A DNA stretch of 64,000 nucleotides from Bradyrhizobium sp. ORS 278 (GTDB lineage Bacteria > Pseudomonadota > Alphaproteobacteria > Rhizobiales > Xanthobacteraceae). The notes below the pieces were generated by a model, which searched no databases, was not told where the DNA came from, and saw nothing but the letters and a program-made list of their open reading frames with translations. Shown in pieces: positions 17,361 through 26,741 of this stretch. The position numbers were made by a program, and so were the translations under genes. The DNA is taken from NCBI RefSeq assembly GCF_000026145.1, contig NC_009445.1, positions 3,968,001-4,032,000 on the forward strand, given 5' to 3'. How positions within the stretch are numbered: position 1 is the stretch's first letter; each line of letters begins with the position of its first letter.

Positions 17361-18298
17361 CAGGATTCATTTCCCCGCTTGGATACGTCACGCAGGATGA
17401 AGATGGCGGCGACCGCCAGGATCGGCACCATGAACAGCGACACGCTTGCGCCGAGCGGAATATCGCTGCTCTGAATGCCGACCTGGAACGCCCATGTCGC
17501 AAACAGATGCGTCGTATCCAGCGGGCCGCCGGATGTCAGGATGCGGACGATGTCGAAATTGGCGAAGGTGACGATCAGCGAGAACAGCGTGGTGATCGCG
17601 ATGATGTTTCGCATCATCGGCAGGGTCACGTACCAGATCCGCTGCCACCAATTGGCGCCGTCGATCGCGGCCGCCTCGTAGAGCTGGTCGGGGACCGATT
17701 TCAGCGCCGCCAGATACATGATCATGAAGAACGGCGCGCCGTACCAGACGTTGACCAGGATGACCGAGAACCGCGCCCAGGCGGTTTCGCCGAGCCAGGG
17801 GATCGGTCCGATGCCGAAGAAGGAGAGCGTATAGTTGAACGCGCTGTACGACGGATCGAATAGCCACAGCCAGGCCAGCGTGCTCATCGCGGGCGGAATG
17901 ACCCAGGGCACGAGCAGGATGCCGCGCCATTTGCGCTGCCCCTTGGCAGGAATGTTGTGCACGAAATGCGCGACGATGAAGCCCATCAAGGCTTTGAAGA
18001 TGACGGCTGTAATCGCGAAGATGCAGGACTGCTTCACCACCATCCAGAACGTCTCGCGCTTGAAAAGGAAGGTGAAGTTGCCGAAGCCGACGAAGCGCTG
18101 CATCGACTTGTTCAGCGTCGCCAGATGAATCGAGTAGAAGGCGGGGTAGAGCACGAGGACGGCGATCAGAAGGATCAGCGGCAGGGTCATCAGGAACGCC
18201 ACCGTCGACTTGCGCTTGAGCGCATTGCGCAGGCCCTTGCGGCGGGCGATGGGGCGCGGCCGTGCGGCGGCGTTCTCGCCGATTGCGGCATCAACCAT
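17360..18298 (-). CDS. Sugar-type ABC transporter permease (MalF family)
   Basis: 312-aa inner-membrane permease, six membrane spans plus a Lys/Arg-rich N-terminus. The EAA loop is YEAAAIDGANWWQRIWYVTL. The ATG at 18298 is chosen over the longer frame because the upstream residues are Arg/Pro-rich and non-homologous. It pairs with the MalG-like permease, overlapping it by one base. A 113-base gap with a hairpin separates it from the binding-protein gene. Confidence 0.9.
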   Translation of the reverse strand: MVDAAIGENAAARPRPIARRKGLRNALKRKSTVAFLMTLPLILLIAVLVLYPAFYSIHLATLNKSMQRFVGFGNFTFLFKRETFWMVVKQSCIFAITAVIFKALMGFIVAHFVHNIPAKGQRKWRGILLVPWVIPPAMSTLAWLWLFDPSYSAFNYTLSFFGIGPIPWLGETAWARFSVILVNVWYGAPFFMIMYLAALKSVPDQLYEAAAIDGANWWQRIWYVTLPMMRNIIAITTLFSLIVTFANFDIVRILTSGGPLDTTHLFATWAFQVGIQSSDIPLGASVSLFMVPILAVAAIFILRDVSKRGNES

Positions 18299-18368
18299 GA
18301 GCGGGCTCCTCGTGACTTTCCAGCCCCTGGTCGGCGGACAAGCGCGACCATGGCAATAACGTGACGGC

Positions 18369-18392
18369 GGCGGCCCGCGACCGCGGACCGCC
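18369..18392 (-). terminator. Hairpin between binding-protein and permease genes
   Basis: On the minus strand GGCGGTCCGCG and CGCGGGCCGCC form an 11-base stem with one G.U pair. It sits after the stop of the solute-binding gene and before the permease gene. Such hairpins in importer operons stabilise the upstream message or reduce downstream expression. No U-run follows, so a processing or attenuation role is inferred. Confidence 0.5.
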
Positions 18393-18411
18393 CATGTCAG
18401 AAAGATGCGCC

Positions 18412-19752
18412 TCAGCTGCGCATGAAGCCTTCGCACTCGCTCTCGGCCCAGGCGAGAGCGGTGTCCATCTTCTCGCCCTGCGCAAAGCGCAGCGCCAGCT
18501 TGGTCAGCGTCGCCTGGAAGTAGATCTGCTGCGCGATCTTCGGCGGTGCCGGCGAGGCTGCGATCGAGAGGGTCTGATGATTATACGGGTTTGGATAGTG
18601 GTAGAGCGTACCCGTTGGCGGGCCTTGCTCGGCCCAGGTCTTCAAGGTCGTCATGTTGGCGTAGGCTGGCAGGTCATAGCCGCCGCTGACCGCGACGAAC
18701 TTCTCGATCGAGGACGGCTGCGACAAATGAGTGAGCAGACTCTTGGCCGCCTGCTTGTTCTTGCCGAAGTTCCAGACGCCCCAGAAGTACGGCAGGAACG
18801 GCGCGAAGCGTCCTTTCGGGCCGGCCGGGAAGCCGTGGGTCCAGCATTGCTCGGCGATCTGCGGGGCGTCGCGCTTGGCGACGGCCCAGGCGCTCGGCGG
18901 ATTCATGATCAGCGCACCCTTGCCGGAGATCAGCCATTTGTTGTTGGACGCGTCGTCCCAGGACGGTGCGTCGGGCGGCAGCACGGCAATGAGCTTCTTG
19001 TAGAACTCGAGCGCCTGGCGGACAGCGTCGGTCTTGACCGTAATGTCGCCCTTGGCATTCACGAGCTCGGCACCGAATGACTGGAAGATGGCGCCCGCGG
19101 TGTCGACGCTGTCGGTGGTCTCGCCGAGCCCGATGCCGAACGGGAAACCGCCCTTCTGGCAGGCCTCCGCCGCCTTCAGGAAGGTCTCCATGGTCCAGTT
19201 GTCGGCTTTCGGCGGGCTGCCGGCCGGATACATCTCCTGTACGTCGATCCCGGCTAGTTTCTTCATGAGATCGATCCGGGAGCAGGGCCCCTTGATCTGA
19301 CTGCCCGGAGTCGCCGGAACGGCCAGCCACTTGCCGCCGACCTGGCCGAGATACTTGACTGTGCCGTTGACGTCGCCGTTCTGCTTGATCAGCGGCTCCA
19401 TCACATCGTTGACAGGCTCGAGCTGATCCGCATAGGCGTGCGGCCACCAGGTCGGCATCTGCAGGATATCGTGGCCCGATTTGGCCTGGGCCTCGGCCGC
19501 AACCGTCAGTTCCAGCTTCTTGTTGTTGCTGGTGATGTAATCGATTGTGACCTCGACCTTTTCCTTCGCTCCCCATTCCTTGACGAGATCGGTCGAAGCC
19601 TGGTTGGCGCCGGGAACCCAGTGATCCCACAGTCCGATTGTCAAGGTGCCGGCGGCGTAGGCACCGCGCACATAGGGCGCGGCGATCATGACCGCCGAGG
19701 TGGCAGCGGTCGCGGCAACGAATTGGCGGCGGTTCAGCTTCCTCCGTGACAT
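18412..19752 (-). CDS. ABC transporter extracellular solute-binding protein (family 1), Tat-type signal
   Basis: 446-aa periplasmic binding protein of the sugar/polyol class (SBP family 1). The N-terminus MSRRKLNRRQFVAATAATSA has a twin-arginine pattern (RRQF), then a hydrophobic core and Ala-Tyr-Ala cleavage site. The body has GLWDHWVPGANQAS at the mature start and GFPFGIGLGETTD and PYFWGVWNFGKN further on. Start at 19752 chosen for the signal peptide; GGGAGGG lies just upstream on the coding strand. It is the first gene of the operon with two permeases, ATPase and a hydroxyacid dehydrogenase. Confidence 0.9.
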   Translation of the reverse strand: MSRRKLNRRQFVAATAATSAVMIAAPYVRGAYAAGTLTIGLWDHWVPGANQASTDLVKEWGAKEKVEVTIDYITSNNKKLELTVAAEAQAKSGHDILQMPTWWPHAYADQLEPVNDVMEPLIKQNGDVNGTVKYLGQVGGKWLAVPATPGSQIKGPCSRIDLMKKLAGIDVQEMYPAGSPPKADNWTMETFLKAAEACQKGGFPFGIGLGETTDSVDTAGAIFQSFGAELVNAKGDITVKTDAVRQALEFYKKLIAVLPPDAPSWDDASNNKWLISGKGALIMNPPSAWAVAKRDAPQIAEQCWTHGFPAGPKGRFAPFLPYFWGVWNFGKNKQAAKSLLTHLSQPSSIEKFVAVSGGYDLPAYANMTTLKTWAEQGPPTGTLYHYPNPYNHQTLSIAASPAPPKIAQQIYFQATLTKLALRFAQGEKMDTALAWAESECEGFMRS

Positions 19753-20155
19753 GGCGTTCCCTCCCTGGTGAGCCAAGCATTGGTTGATGGCGAATCCTGT
19801 TTGTTAGTTATTGCGTCGCATCATGCGCGCATGGATTTCGCTTGGGTGTAATCAGAGCAGAATTGCGAGCGGCTGTCGAGAAAACAGGTTGAGCGAAATT
19901 TACAACTCATGGCGTGCACAATCGGTCGTGGGATCCGCAACTGATTGCATCGCACCGACGAGCGCTGCAGCGCAACGCATGGAGTGCATCCTGCGAACGG
20001 TGTCGTGCTCAGGTCTCATTCGCTGCGCCCTCGGCCATTGAGGTGCGCCGTGCGCCCAGATGGACGTCCGCGTTGCGAGAACGCTAGAATTTCAGCCGAC
20101 TCGAAAGCCCGGTCGGTCGTCGCCGTGACGGGCCGGTCGCAAGGGAGAAGCGTCG
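19753..20155. other. Intergenic region, no gene seen
   Basis: About 400 bases between the divergent sugar-binding-protein gene and the LTXXQ gene. It should contain both promoters. The short frames here have no coding character, and I saw no operator or hairpin that stands out. Confidence 0.4.
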
Positions 20156-20926
20156 ATGAAAAGCAGTCGATGGTGCAAGGCGAGACGCGGACCTCTCCGC
20201 ATCGCAGCGGGTCTTCTGCTCTCGCTCACCATGTCGGTGGCATTGCCGCGTCAGCTTGTCGCGCAGGGATTGCTCAAAGGCGTCGAGCAGGGCGCACGCG
20301 AAGGCAACAGGGCCGCCGGCCCGGTCGGCGGGGCGCTCGGCGGCGCCATCGGCGGTGTCGTCGGCGTCGTGACTGGCGTGACGGGCGCGTTCACCGGCAA
20401 TGCCGGACAGCCGAGCGTGCAGCCGTCGGCTCCGGCGCGTGAGGCCAAAACTGAGGGTAAGACCGACACCAAGACGGACGGCAAGACTGACGCCAAGACG
20501 ACGAGGTCAGCAAAGAAGACGAAGGTGGCCAAGGCGGCGCCGATGCTGACACAGCCGGGCGTTCCGGAGCTCACCGCCGAGCAGATCGTCGCCAACAGCG
20601 ATGCCAATGTCGAGCGCTTGAAGAACGGGCTGGCTCTCACCGAGGAGCAGGCCAAGACCTGGGGGCCGTTCGCCAACGCGATGCATGCGCTCGGCCGCAA
20701 CGGCGCCGAGCGTCTGAACCTGCGCATCGCCCGGGCCAAGCGCGATCCGCCCGACGATATCGTCGAGCAGATGCGCAACGAGGCGCAGTTCCTGGTCGAC
20801 CGCGCCGCCGACCAGCGCGCCGTCGCCGATGCCTCCGAGCCGCTGTTCACCAGCCTCGACGACAAGCAGAAGCAGATCTTCATCGACGAAATGGTGCGCC
20901 TCAGCCGGGAGAGGGGGCTGGACTAG
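20156..20926 (+). CDS. Periplasmic LTXXQ-motif protein (Spy/CpxP-like)
   Basis: 256-aa exported protein. A signal sequence with a basic N-terminus (KSSRWCKARRG) and hydrophobic core ends near VAQG. Next is a Gly-rich segment (GGALGGAIGGVVGVVTGVTG, resembling a glycine-zipper), a charged Thr/Lys/Asp linker of TDxKTD repeats, then a helical domain (about 140-256) containing the LTEEQ (LTXXQ) motif of Spy/CpxP chaperones. Likely a periplasmic chaperone or stress protein; the Gly-zipper addition is unusual for Spy. Single gene, no clear operon. Confidence 0.75.
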   Translation: MKSSRWCKARRGPLRIAAGLLLSLTMSVALPRQLVAQGLLKGVEQGAREGNRAAGPVGGALGGAIGGVVGVVTGVTGAFTGNAGQPSVQPSAPAREAKTEGKTDTKTDGKTDAKTTRSAKKTKVAKAAPMLTQPGVPELTAEQIVANSDANVERLKNGLALTEEQAKTWGPFANAMHALGRNGAERLNLRIARAKRDPPDDIVEQMRNEAQFLVDRAADQRAVADASEPLFTSLDDKQKQIFIDEMVRLSRERGLD

Positions 20927-21101
20927 TTAGTCGAGCAGGCGTCGGCCCGACGGCGGCGCAGGTCTCTGATCTTTCGCTCAAGTTGACCGGCTGCTCCGCG
21001 TCTGTCGGACACGTCGGCGCTCAGTTCCGGAGTCCGACTGCGCTCGTCGCTGTCTGAGATGCAGGTGCCGTCTCTCGTCAGAGATCATTGGCAGACCCTG
21101 G

Positions 21102-21188
21102 CGGAAGGGGTGGGATTCGAACCCACGGTACCCTTGCGGGCACGCCGGTTTTCAAGACCGGTGCCTTAAACCACTCGGCCACCCTTCC
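21102..21188 (-). tRNA. tRNA-Ser (anticodon UGA)
   Basis: Read on the minus strand: 7-bp acceptor stem GGAAGGG/CCCTTCC with G discriminator, D arm GGCCGAGTGGTTTAAGGC, anticodon stem-loop ACCGGTCTTGAAAACCGG with anticodon TGA, long variable arm (class II, GTGCCCGCAAGGGTACC) and T arm GTGGGTTCGAATCCCAC. The long variable arm and anticodon both identify serine. No CCA is encoded. Length 87 nt. Confidence 0.97.
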
Positions 21189-21781
21189 GTCTCAGCAGTT
21201 TCAACCGCTTAGCGAATGGGGCGATTGAACGCAAGGCGAAGGATGTCGCCTCTCTGCGGATCGTCGGCGATTGCGGCCAAGACGTCGCCCGGGCTGCCCC
21301 CGAGAGGTGCTCGTTTGGGGGGACGGACGATCATGGCTGATAATTTGCGGCTGCCCCCGCGAGCAAGGAGACTCGGCTTTGCGTGCGACCGAGCCAGTCC
21401 GGCCAGCGTCGAAGACGAGCAACAACGACGAGCAATGTCAGTTTGCGCTACATTCCGCGCAGTCGCCTGGGTGAGGGCGGCGACAGATTTCGCCGTCCAG
21501 CGCTGGAATTATCTTTGCATTCGCGCTTTGCCGATCGCTTCAGGTCTATCGACTCCACCCGTCAGCGGACAGGCGGGTATCGTCGGGTCAAATCGATCTG
21601 CAGTTCAACGGATGCGGCAGGAGCGCCGGTCCGAACTCAATCAAAGGCTTTCAAAAATGGTCGCTGAAACGCTGCTGATGGAAATCCTGGCTTCAGGTCA
21701 TCCTGAAGTGTCGCTGTCGTCAGTCGGAACAGGTGAGCGGACGAAAGCCGGCCATGACGCCGGCTGTCCGACCGTTCCATC
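21189..21781. other. Intergenic region, no supported gene
   Basis: Nearly 600 bases between tRNA-Ser and the small membrane peptide. One plus-strand frame spans much of it, but it is Arg/Ser-rich with no domain, no ribosome site and no family look. Near 21746-21775 a short GCCGGCCATGACGCCGGC palindrome is visible, resembling a repeat end. Confidence 0.35.
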
Positions 21782-21871
21782 TCAGGCCCGCGAACGGACA
21801 CCTTCAAATGCGTGAGCGAGGAAGATGCCGGCGCCAACCAAGCCCATCACCGCTGTCATTGCTTCGATCAT
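21782..21871 (-). CDS. 29-aa single-span membrane peptide
   Basis: Tiny frame of 29 codons: MIEAMTAVMGLVGAGIFLAH then AFEGVRSRA. It has one hydrophobic span and a positively charged tail, like small bradyrhizobial membrane proteins with an FLAHA-type end. On the coding strand AAGGGTG precedes the ATG by eight bases; an in-frame GTG nine bases upstream could be used instead. A second 29-aa peptide of the same design is at 58424-58513. Function unknown; too short for most annotation pipelines. Confidence 0.6.
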   Translation of the reverse strand: MIEAMTAVMGLVGAGIFLAHAFEGVRSRA

Positions 21872-22258
21872 CGTGAACACACCCTTGTTGCGCCCCGTGT
21901 GAAGGAAACGACGTGCAGCCCTGCACAGTCAAAATGATTCAGGGACCGGTAAATGAGAACGGCACGCGGTGAGGATTCCACGCAACATATGTGTCTAAAA
22001 AGGTGCACTTGCAACCATGCCGTGCTGATGACTGCACGCCTGGGCAGCTAACGCACGGGTGATCAACTGCTGTGACAGGGGCGAGACGCTCCGGAAAGCT
22101 CCGGTTAACCACGGCTGGGGCCACCCCATTTCCGCCGTGTTCGGGTTGCGTTATTCTTGTGCAGTGAGTTGCGGGGGACGCGACTCGGGGAGACGCTGGG
22201 ACGTGCGGGCCGATGGATGGGGCTCGGGCGACGACCGGCATAGTGGTATTCGGGGTCG
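21872..22258. other. Intergenic region upstream of rlpA
   Basis: About 390 bases between the 29-aa peptide gene (minus) and rlpA (plus). It contains promoter-size AT-richer patches (about 21930-22000) but no gene. No operator recognised. Confidence 0.35.
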
Positions 22259-23179
22259 ATGGGGATTGCTCAAACAGATCCGGCCGGGCGAGCGGTGCGC
22301 AGTGCCGTCGCTATCCTGGCCTGCCTGATGGTCGCGAATTGCGCCTCATCGAACAAGTTCGCCAGCAAGGTCGATCCGAAATATGGCGTGTCGTCGAGCC
22401 CGCGCGTCGTCGGCTTCGGCGAGCCGGTGCCGAAGGGCGGTGGCGTCTACCGGATCGGCAAGCCGTATACGGTCGCCGGCAAGACCTACGTGCCGGAGGA
22501 GGACGTCAATTACCGCGCCGAGGGCATGGCGTCCTGGTACGGCGATGATTTCCACGGCCGCCTGACCGCCAATGGCGAGGTGTTCGACATGACCTCGCTG
22601 ACGGCGGCACACCCGACGCTGCCGATGCCGAGCTATGCGCGCGTCACCAACCTCGCCAATGGCAAATCGCTGATCGTTCGAATCAACGACCGCGGCCCCT
22701 ACCATGCCAACCGTCTGATCGACGTTTCGAACAAGGCGGCCGACCTGCTCGAGTTCAAGGGCAGCGGCGTGGCGCGTGTCCGGGTCGAATATGTCGGCCG
22801 GGCGCCGCTCGAGGGCTCGGACGACACGCAGTTGATCGCCACCTTGCGCACCGGCATCCCGGCGCCGGCGCCATCCCTGGTGCGCGTCGCCTCAGCCAAG
22901 CCGTTCGTTCCCGAGGTCGGCTCCGGCCGGCCGATTCGCGGCGAGATCCCGCTGCCGGAGGGACGCCCCTATACGCTCGGCGACACGTCGGCCGCCATGG
23001 CCTCGATGGGCGCCGCATCGGAAATGTCGGCCTCGAGCCGGACGCGCGGGCGCATCCTCGATAACCCGCGCGCAGTCTCGTATGACCAGGACGGCCGCTA
23101 TGTCCCGCAGGGTCAAGCCAGCGGCAATGATGGCGCCGACGAGGCCCGCGACATCATGAGTGGCCGCGGCCTTTACTGA
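22259..23179 (+). CDS. rlpA: RlpA-family septal ring lytic transglycosylase / lipoprotein
   Basis: 306-aa lipoprotein. A lipobox (MVANC) puts the lipidated Cys at residue 28. The double-psi beta-barrel RlpA domain spans about 85-180 with the hallmark ASWYGDDFHGRLTANGEVFD and VRINDRGPY (catalytic Asp). Such enzymes cleave peptidoglycan strands lacking stem peptides. The C-terminal SPOR domain of E. coli RlpA is absent, replaced by a Pro/Ala-rich tail. Start 22259 gives a proper lipoprotein signal. In related genomes I expect it next to dacA; here three unrelated genes intervene. Confidence 0.9.
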   Translation: MGIAQTDPAGRAVRSAVAILACLMVANCASSNKFASKVDPKYGVSSSPRVVGFGEPVPKGGGVYRIGKPYTVAGKTYVPEEDVNYRAEGMASWYGDDFHGRLTANGEVFDMTSLTAAHPTLPMPSYARVTNLANGKSLIVRINDRGPYHANRLIDVSNKAADLLEFKGSGVARVRVEYVGRAPLEGSDDTQLIATLRTGIPAPAPSLVRVASAKPFVPEVGSGRPIRGEIPLPEGRPYTLGDTSAAMASMGAASEMSASSRTRGRILDNPRAVSYDQDGRYVPQGQASGNDGADEARDIMSGRGLY

Positions 23180-23221
23180 CGACAGTCTTCCCTGACTTCG
23201 AGACGCGGCCGGTCAGCCTGA

Positions 23222-23240
23222 CCGCCCCGTGACGGGGCGG
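23222..23240. terminator. Bidirectional terminator hairpin
   Basis: Perfect eight-base stem CCGCCCCG / CGGGGCGG with a three-base loop, between the convergent rlpA and autotransporter genes. Confidence 0.75.
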
Positions 23241-23266
23241 CTTGAACCCCGGGCGGCGCGTCGACA

Positions 23267-26200
23267 TCATCGCGCATCGAACGGCAAGCGCGCCCTGGCC
23301 GCGAAGGTCCAGGCGCGGATGCTGCCGCCGATGCCGCCGCGCTCGGCGCCAAAGCCCAGGGCGGCGCCTCCAGCGGTCCGGATACCCAACCCGCCGGTCG
23401 CGCGTGCCGACCAGCCCTGCAGCAGCGGCGTCGACGCCGGCGCATTGGCAACCAGCGCGTTGGCGTCCTCCTTGTTGAAGTAATAGTCGCCATACATGCC
23501 GAGGAAGGGCGTCAGCATGAGGCCGCTGTCCAGCGAGGCCACGGTGTAGGCGGCGCGCAGACCGCCGGAGGCGCGGCCGCTGGCGAAGTCATAGGAGCCC
23601 TGCCGGGTGCCGAGCGAATCCGTGTAGGCGTTCTGGTGCTCCCACAGTGCATAGACCTTGGCCGATGGCTCGATCACGAAGCCCGCCCATTTGTAGGTGC
23701 CGGTCAGCCCCGTGGAGGCCATCCAGCGCTGCCCAGTGAAGCTGCCCTGCGCGGTGCCGGCGCTGCCATTGTAGCCGGTGCCTGAATAGGCGAGTGCGGC
23801 GTCGAAGCGCAAGGTCGGCACGATCTTCCAGCCGAGATAGGCGCCGGTGGTCCATCCATCGCCCTTCAGCTTGCCGTTGATGTCCTGCTGGGTGTAGCTG
23901 AACGTCTCGTAGCCGCCGAGCACACCGACCAGGACACTCGGGGTGGCGCGATAGGTCAGGCCCATCGCGGCGTTGAGCTGCTGGCCGTAGAGCGAGGCCT
24001 GACTGGCCTGGGTGACGCCGCCGGTTGTCGTCGTTCCCCAACGATCCACGCCGCTGTTGCGGACGTCGGCCCACAGCAGCCACTCCTTCTGCTCGTGCCA
24101 GTTCGGCGCCGCCTGCTTCTTCTCGCCGCGATCGATGGCGGCGAAGGCATCGTCGACGCGATTGCGGTTGACGGCGCGGCCGCGCTGCGGCGCGCCCGGC
24201 AGTCCGGACGAATAGGCGTCGGTGCCGCCGCCGACCCGGTCGGCCGCCCGCTCGTCCTGATCGCGCGGATCGACGGAGAAGTTGAAGCGCATGCGGGTGC
24301 TGCCGGGCGTCATGAACGTCCCGCCGCCATCGCTGAAGCCGTCGGCGATGGCATCGTCGATCGCGCCGGAGAGCGCCTGTCCCGAATTCTGCGCCACCAT
24401 CTTGCTGACGGTCTGCTGGAGCGAGCGCAGCCGTACGCTGTCGATCGGCACGTTCACGGTCTGGGCGAGAGCGGGCGAGGTGCTGGCCGAAAACAGAGTG
24501 CTGCCGGCATAGCTCGCGGTGATGCTGTGGCTGCCGACCGCGAGCATCGAGATCGTCAACGTGGCGACGCCGGCCGACAGGGTCGCCGAGCCGATCGGCG
24601 AGCCGCCGTCGGCGAAGGTGACTGTGCCCGTCGCGGTGCCACTGACGGCCGTCACCGTCGCGGTGAAGGTGACTGGCTGGCGAAACTCGCTCGGGTTCCG
24701 CGATGAGGCAAGTGAGGTCTGAGTCGCTGTCGTCACGTAGCTGAACCGGCCTGCAGCCGTCACGGCCGATGTCTGCGCATTGTTGGTGACGGTCACGTCG
24801 ACGGCTCCAGTCCCGGCCGGCGCGATCGCCGTGATGGAGCTTGCCGAGTTGACAGTATAACTCGTGGCGTTCACCGCTCCGAACTTCACCGCGCCCAGCC
24901 CCGTCGTCCCCGCGAACCCTGACCCGGAGATTGTCACGGATGTCCCTCCGGCGGACGGACCCGTGGCCGGCGAGATCGCGGTGATCGCGGGCGCGCCGAG
25001 ATAGCTGAACTGATCGGCCGCTGATGTCGCCGACGTGCCTCCCACGCCCGTCACGCGCACGTCGACCGTGCCGGTGCCGGCCGGGGCGAAGGCCGTGATC
25101 TGAGTGGCGGAGTTCACCGTGTAGCTCGTCGCCGCCGTCGCGCCGAAGCTGACCGCGGTTGCTGCCGTGAAACCTGTGCCGGTGATGATGACGGAGGTGC
25201 TGCCGGAGGCTGGACCAGAGCTCGGCGAGATCGATGTGACCGTCGGGGCGGCGGCATAGGTGAACTGATCGGCCGCGGAGGTCGGCGAGGTCTGCCCGCT
25301 GGTCGTCACGGTCACGTCGATCGTCCCGGCCGCCCCCGACGGCGATGTCGCGGTGATCTGCGTCGCCGAGTTGACCGTGAAGCTCGTTGCATTCGCGGCG
25401 CCGAACTTGACCGCCGACGCACCGGTGAAGCCGTTGCCGGTGATCGTGACAGCGGTGCTGCCGGTGGTCGGCCCGGATGCCGGCGAGATTGCTGTCACGA
25501 GGGGAATGTAAGTGAACTGATCGGCGGCCGAGGTCGCCGATGTTCCGCCGGCCGTCGTGACGGTCACGTCCACCGTTCCACTGCCGGCCGGGGACGTCGC
25601 GGTGATCTGCGTCGCCGAGTTGACCGTGTAGCTCGCCGCGGACGTGCTTCCGAACCTGACTGCGGAGGCCGCGGCCAGGTTGGTGCCGGTGATTGTCACG
25701 GACGTTCCCCCCGCCGCGGTCCCGGTCGCCGGTGAGATCGCAGTCACCGTCGGCGCCGGCGTGTAGGTGAACTGATCGGCGGCCGACGTCGCCGAGGTCT
25801 TGCCGGAATTGGTGACGGTCACATCGACGGCGCCGGCCGTGCCCACCGGCGAGGTGGCGGTGATCGAGGCCGACGAATTGACGGTAAAACTCGTCGCGTT
25901 GGCGGCGCCGAACTTGACGGCGCTGGCCCCGGTAAATCCCGTGCCGGAGATCGTGACGCTCGTTCCGCCCGATATCGGGCCGGCGGACGGCGCAATCGCG
26001 GTCACGGTCGGCGAGGGCAGGACGACGTTGATGGTGAAGGTGGTGTTGGTCGTGCCCGCGCCGCTACAGCCGTTGGCGGCATGTGAGCAGTCGCTCGCAT
26101 ACCACAACGTGATCGTGTCGGTGCCGGAGCCCGCGAGCGTGTTGATCGTGAGGTCGTACTCCGGCAGCTGCGACGTGTCGCCGCCGATCGGAACGGGCAC

Positions 26201-26551
26201 CAGCGAATAGCTTGCCTTCGAGGTCGTGTAGCTCAGGCTCGTGTAGGTTTGGCCGTTCGCGGTCATCGGAAGATTGTTCTTCGCGTCGGCATTCGGATTG
26301 GCGCCGTTCGATGTGCCGTAGAGCCCCCAGAGCACGGCGTCCTTGGTGACGCACACGCCGAGTGTATTGGCCGGGCCCGTCCCGAGCATGATGATCGTCG
26401 CACTGGTCGCCGAGTTGGACGTGAGATTGCAGCCGGCCTCAGCAGCGGGGATCGAGCCGAGCAGCAGGACGACGGCGACCCAGACAGGCATGAGCGCGCG
26501 CCGCAGGCTCAGCCGGATCAACTCAAGACCGTTCGCCGATCGGCCCATCAT
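23267..26551 (-). CDS. Autotransporter with five IPT/TIG domains and one Ig-like domain
   Basis: 1094-aa surface protein. Signal peptide 1-39 (cleavage after AEA), a Cys-containing N-domain (41-180), five tandem IPT/TIG domains at about 181-263, 267-348, 351-432, 436-517 and 521-605 (each with GGTSVTITGTGFTGAS, SFTVNSATQITATSP and a SAADQFTY end), one bacterial Ig-like (Big_5 type) domain at 606-700, a linker, and a C-terminal autotransporter barrel (about 826-1094) ending in the usual aromatic-tipped strand. The passenger should be displayed on the surface, probably for adhesion. Inserted between rlpA and dacA; the repeats are near-identical in DNA. Confidence 0.9.
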   Translation of the reverse strand: MMGRSANGLELIRLSLRRALMPVWVAVVLLLGSIPAAEAGCNLTSNSATSATIIMLGTGPANTLGVCVTKDAVLWGLYGTSNGANPNADAKNNLPMTANGQTYTSLSYTTSKASYSLVPVPIGGDTSQLPEYDLTINTLAGSGTDTITLWYASDCSHAANGCSGAGTTNTTFTINVVLPSPTVTAIAPSAGPISGGTSVTISGTGFTGASAVKFGAANATSFTVNSSASITATSPVGTAGAVDVTVTNSGKTSATSAADQFTYTPAPTVTAISPATGTAAGGTSVTITGTNLAAASAVRFGSTSAASYTVNSATQITATSPAGSGTVDVTVTTAGGTSATSAADQFTYIPLVTAISPASGPTTGSTAVTITGNGFTGASAVKFGAANATSFTVNSATQITATSPSGAAGTIDVTVTTSGQTSPTSAADQFTYAAAPTVTSISPSSGPASGSTSVIITGTGFTAATAVSFGATAATSYTVNSATQITAFAPAGTGTVDVRVTGVGGTSATSAADQFSYLGAPAITAISPATGPSAGGTSVTISGSGFAGTTGLGAVKFGAVNATSYTVNSASSITAIAPAGTGAVDVTVTNNAQTSAVTAAGRFSYVTTATQTSLASSRNPSEFRQPVTFTATVTAVSGTATGTVTFADGGSPIGSATLSAGVATLTISMLAVGSHSITASYAGSTLFSASTSPALAQTVNVPIDSVRLRSLQQTVSKMVAQNSGQALSGAIDDAIADGFSDGGGTFMTPGSTRMRFNFSVDPRDQDERAADRVGGGTDAYSSGLPGAPQRGRAVNRNRVDDAFAAIDRGEKKQAAPNWHEQKEWLLWADVRNSGVDRWGTTTTGGVTQASQASLYGQQLNAAMGLTYRATPSVLVGVLGGYETFSYTQQDINGKLKGDGWTTGAYLGWKIVPTLRFDAALAYSGTGYNGSAGTAQGSFTGQRWMASTGLTGTYKWAGFVIEPSAKVYALWEHQNAYTDSLGTRQGSYDFASGRASGGLRAAYTVASLDSGLMLTPFLGMYGDYYFNKEDANALVANAPASTPLLQGWSARATGGLGIRTAGGAALGFGAERGGIGGSIRAWTFAARARLPFDAR
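24737..26011 (-). repeat. Five tandem TIG-coding repeats, period about 250 bases
   Basis: In-gene tandem repeats encoding the five TIG domains. Recurrent blocks include the GTGAACTGATCGGC...GCCGA segment (seen at about 25011, 25262, 25516 and 25769) and GTGATCTGCGTCGCCGAGTT (25352 and 25602). High similarity makes copy number prone to change by recombination or mis-assembly. Confidence 0.8.
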
Positions 26552-26741
26552 TCGCTCAGGCGCTCCCGGAAAGAACCTGAGTCTCGATCAAGCACCGTCC
26601 GATTTGGTTCGCTCATCTAGAGGATGATCTCTGATCGGCTGATTTGCCCGGCGTCGTCGCCGCGGTTCCGAATCTCACGGGAACCTTCTTAATCTCGATT
26701 AGCCAGATAAAATTAACCAATTGATTTCAGGGCGAGCGCTG

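Noticed and set aside
21216..21815. 199-codon plus-strand frame after tRNA-Ser
   Set aside because: No ribosome site, no domain, Arg/Ser-rich; it also covers the better supported 29-aa minus-strand peptide.
24737..26011. Tandem repeats considered as a CRISPR array
   Set aside because: Period of about 250 bases and continuous coding for TIG domains; no short repeat-spacer pattern.
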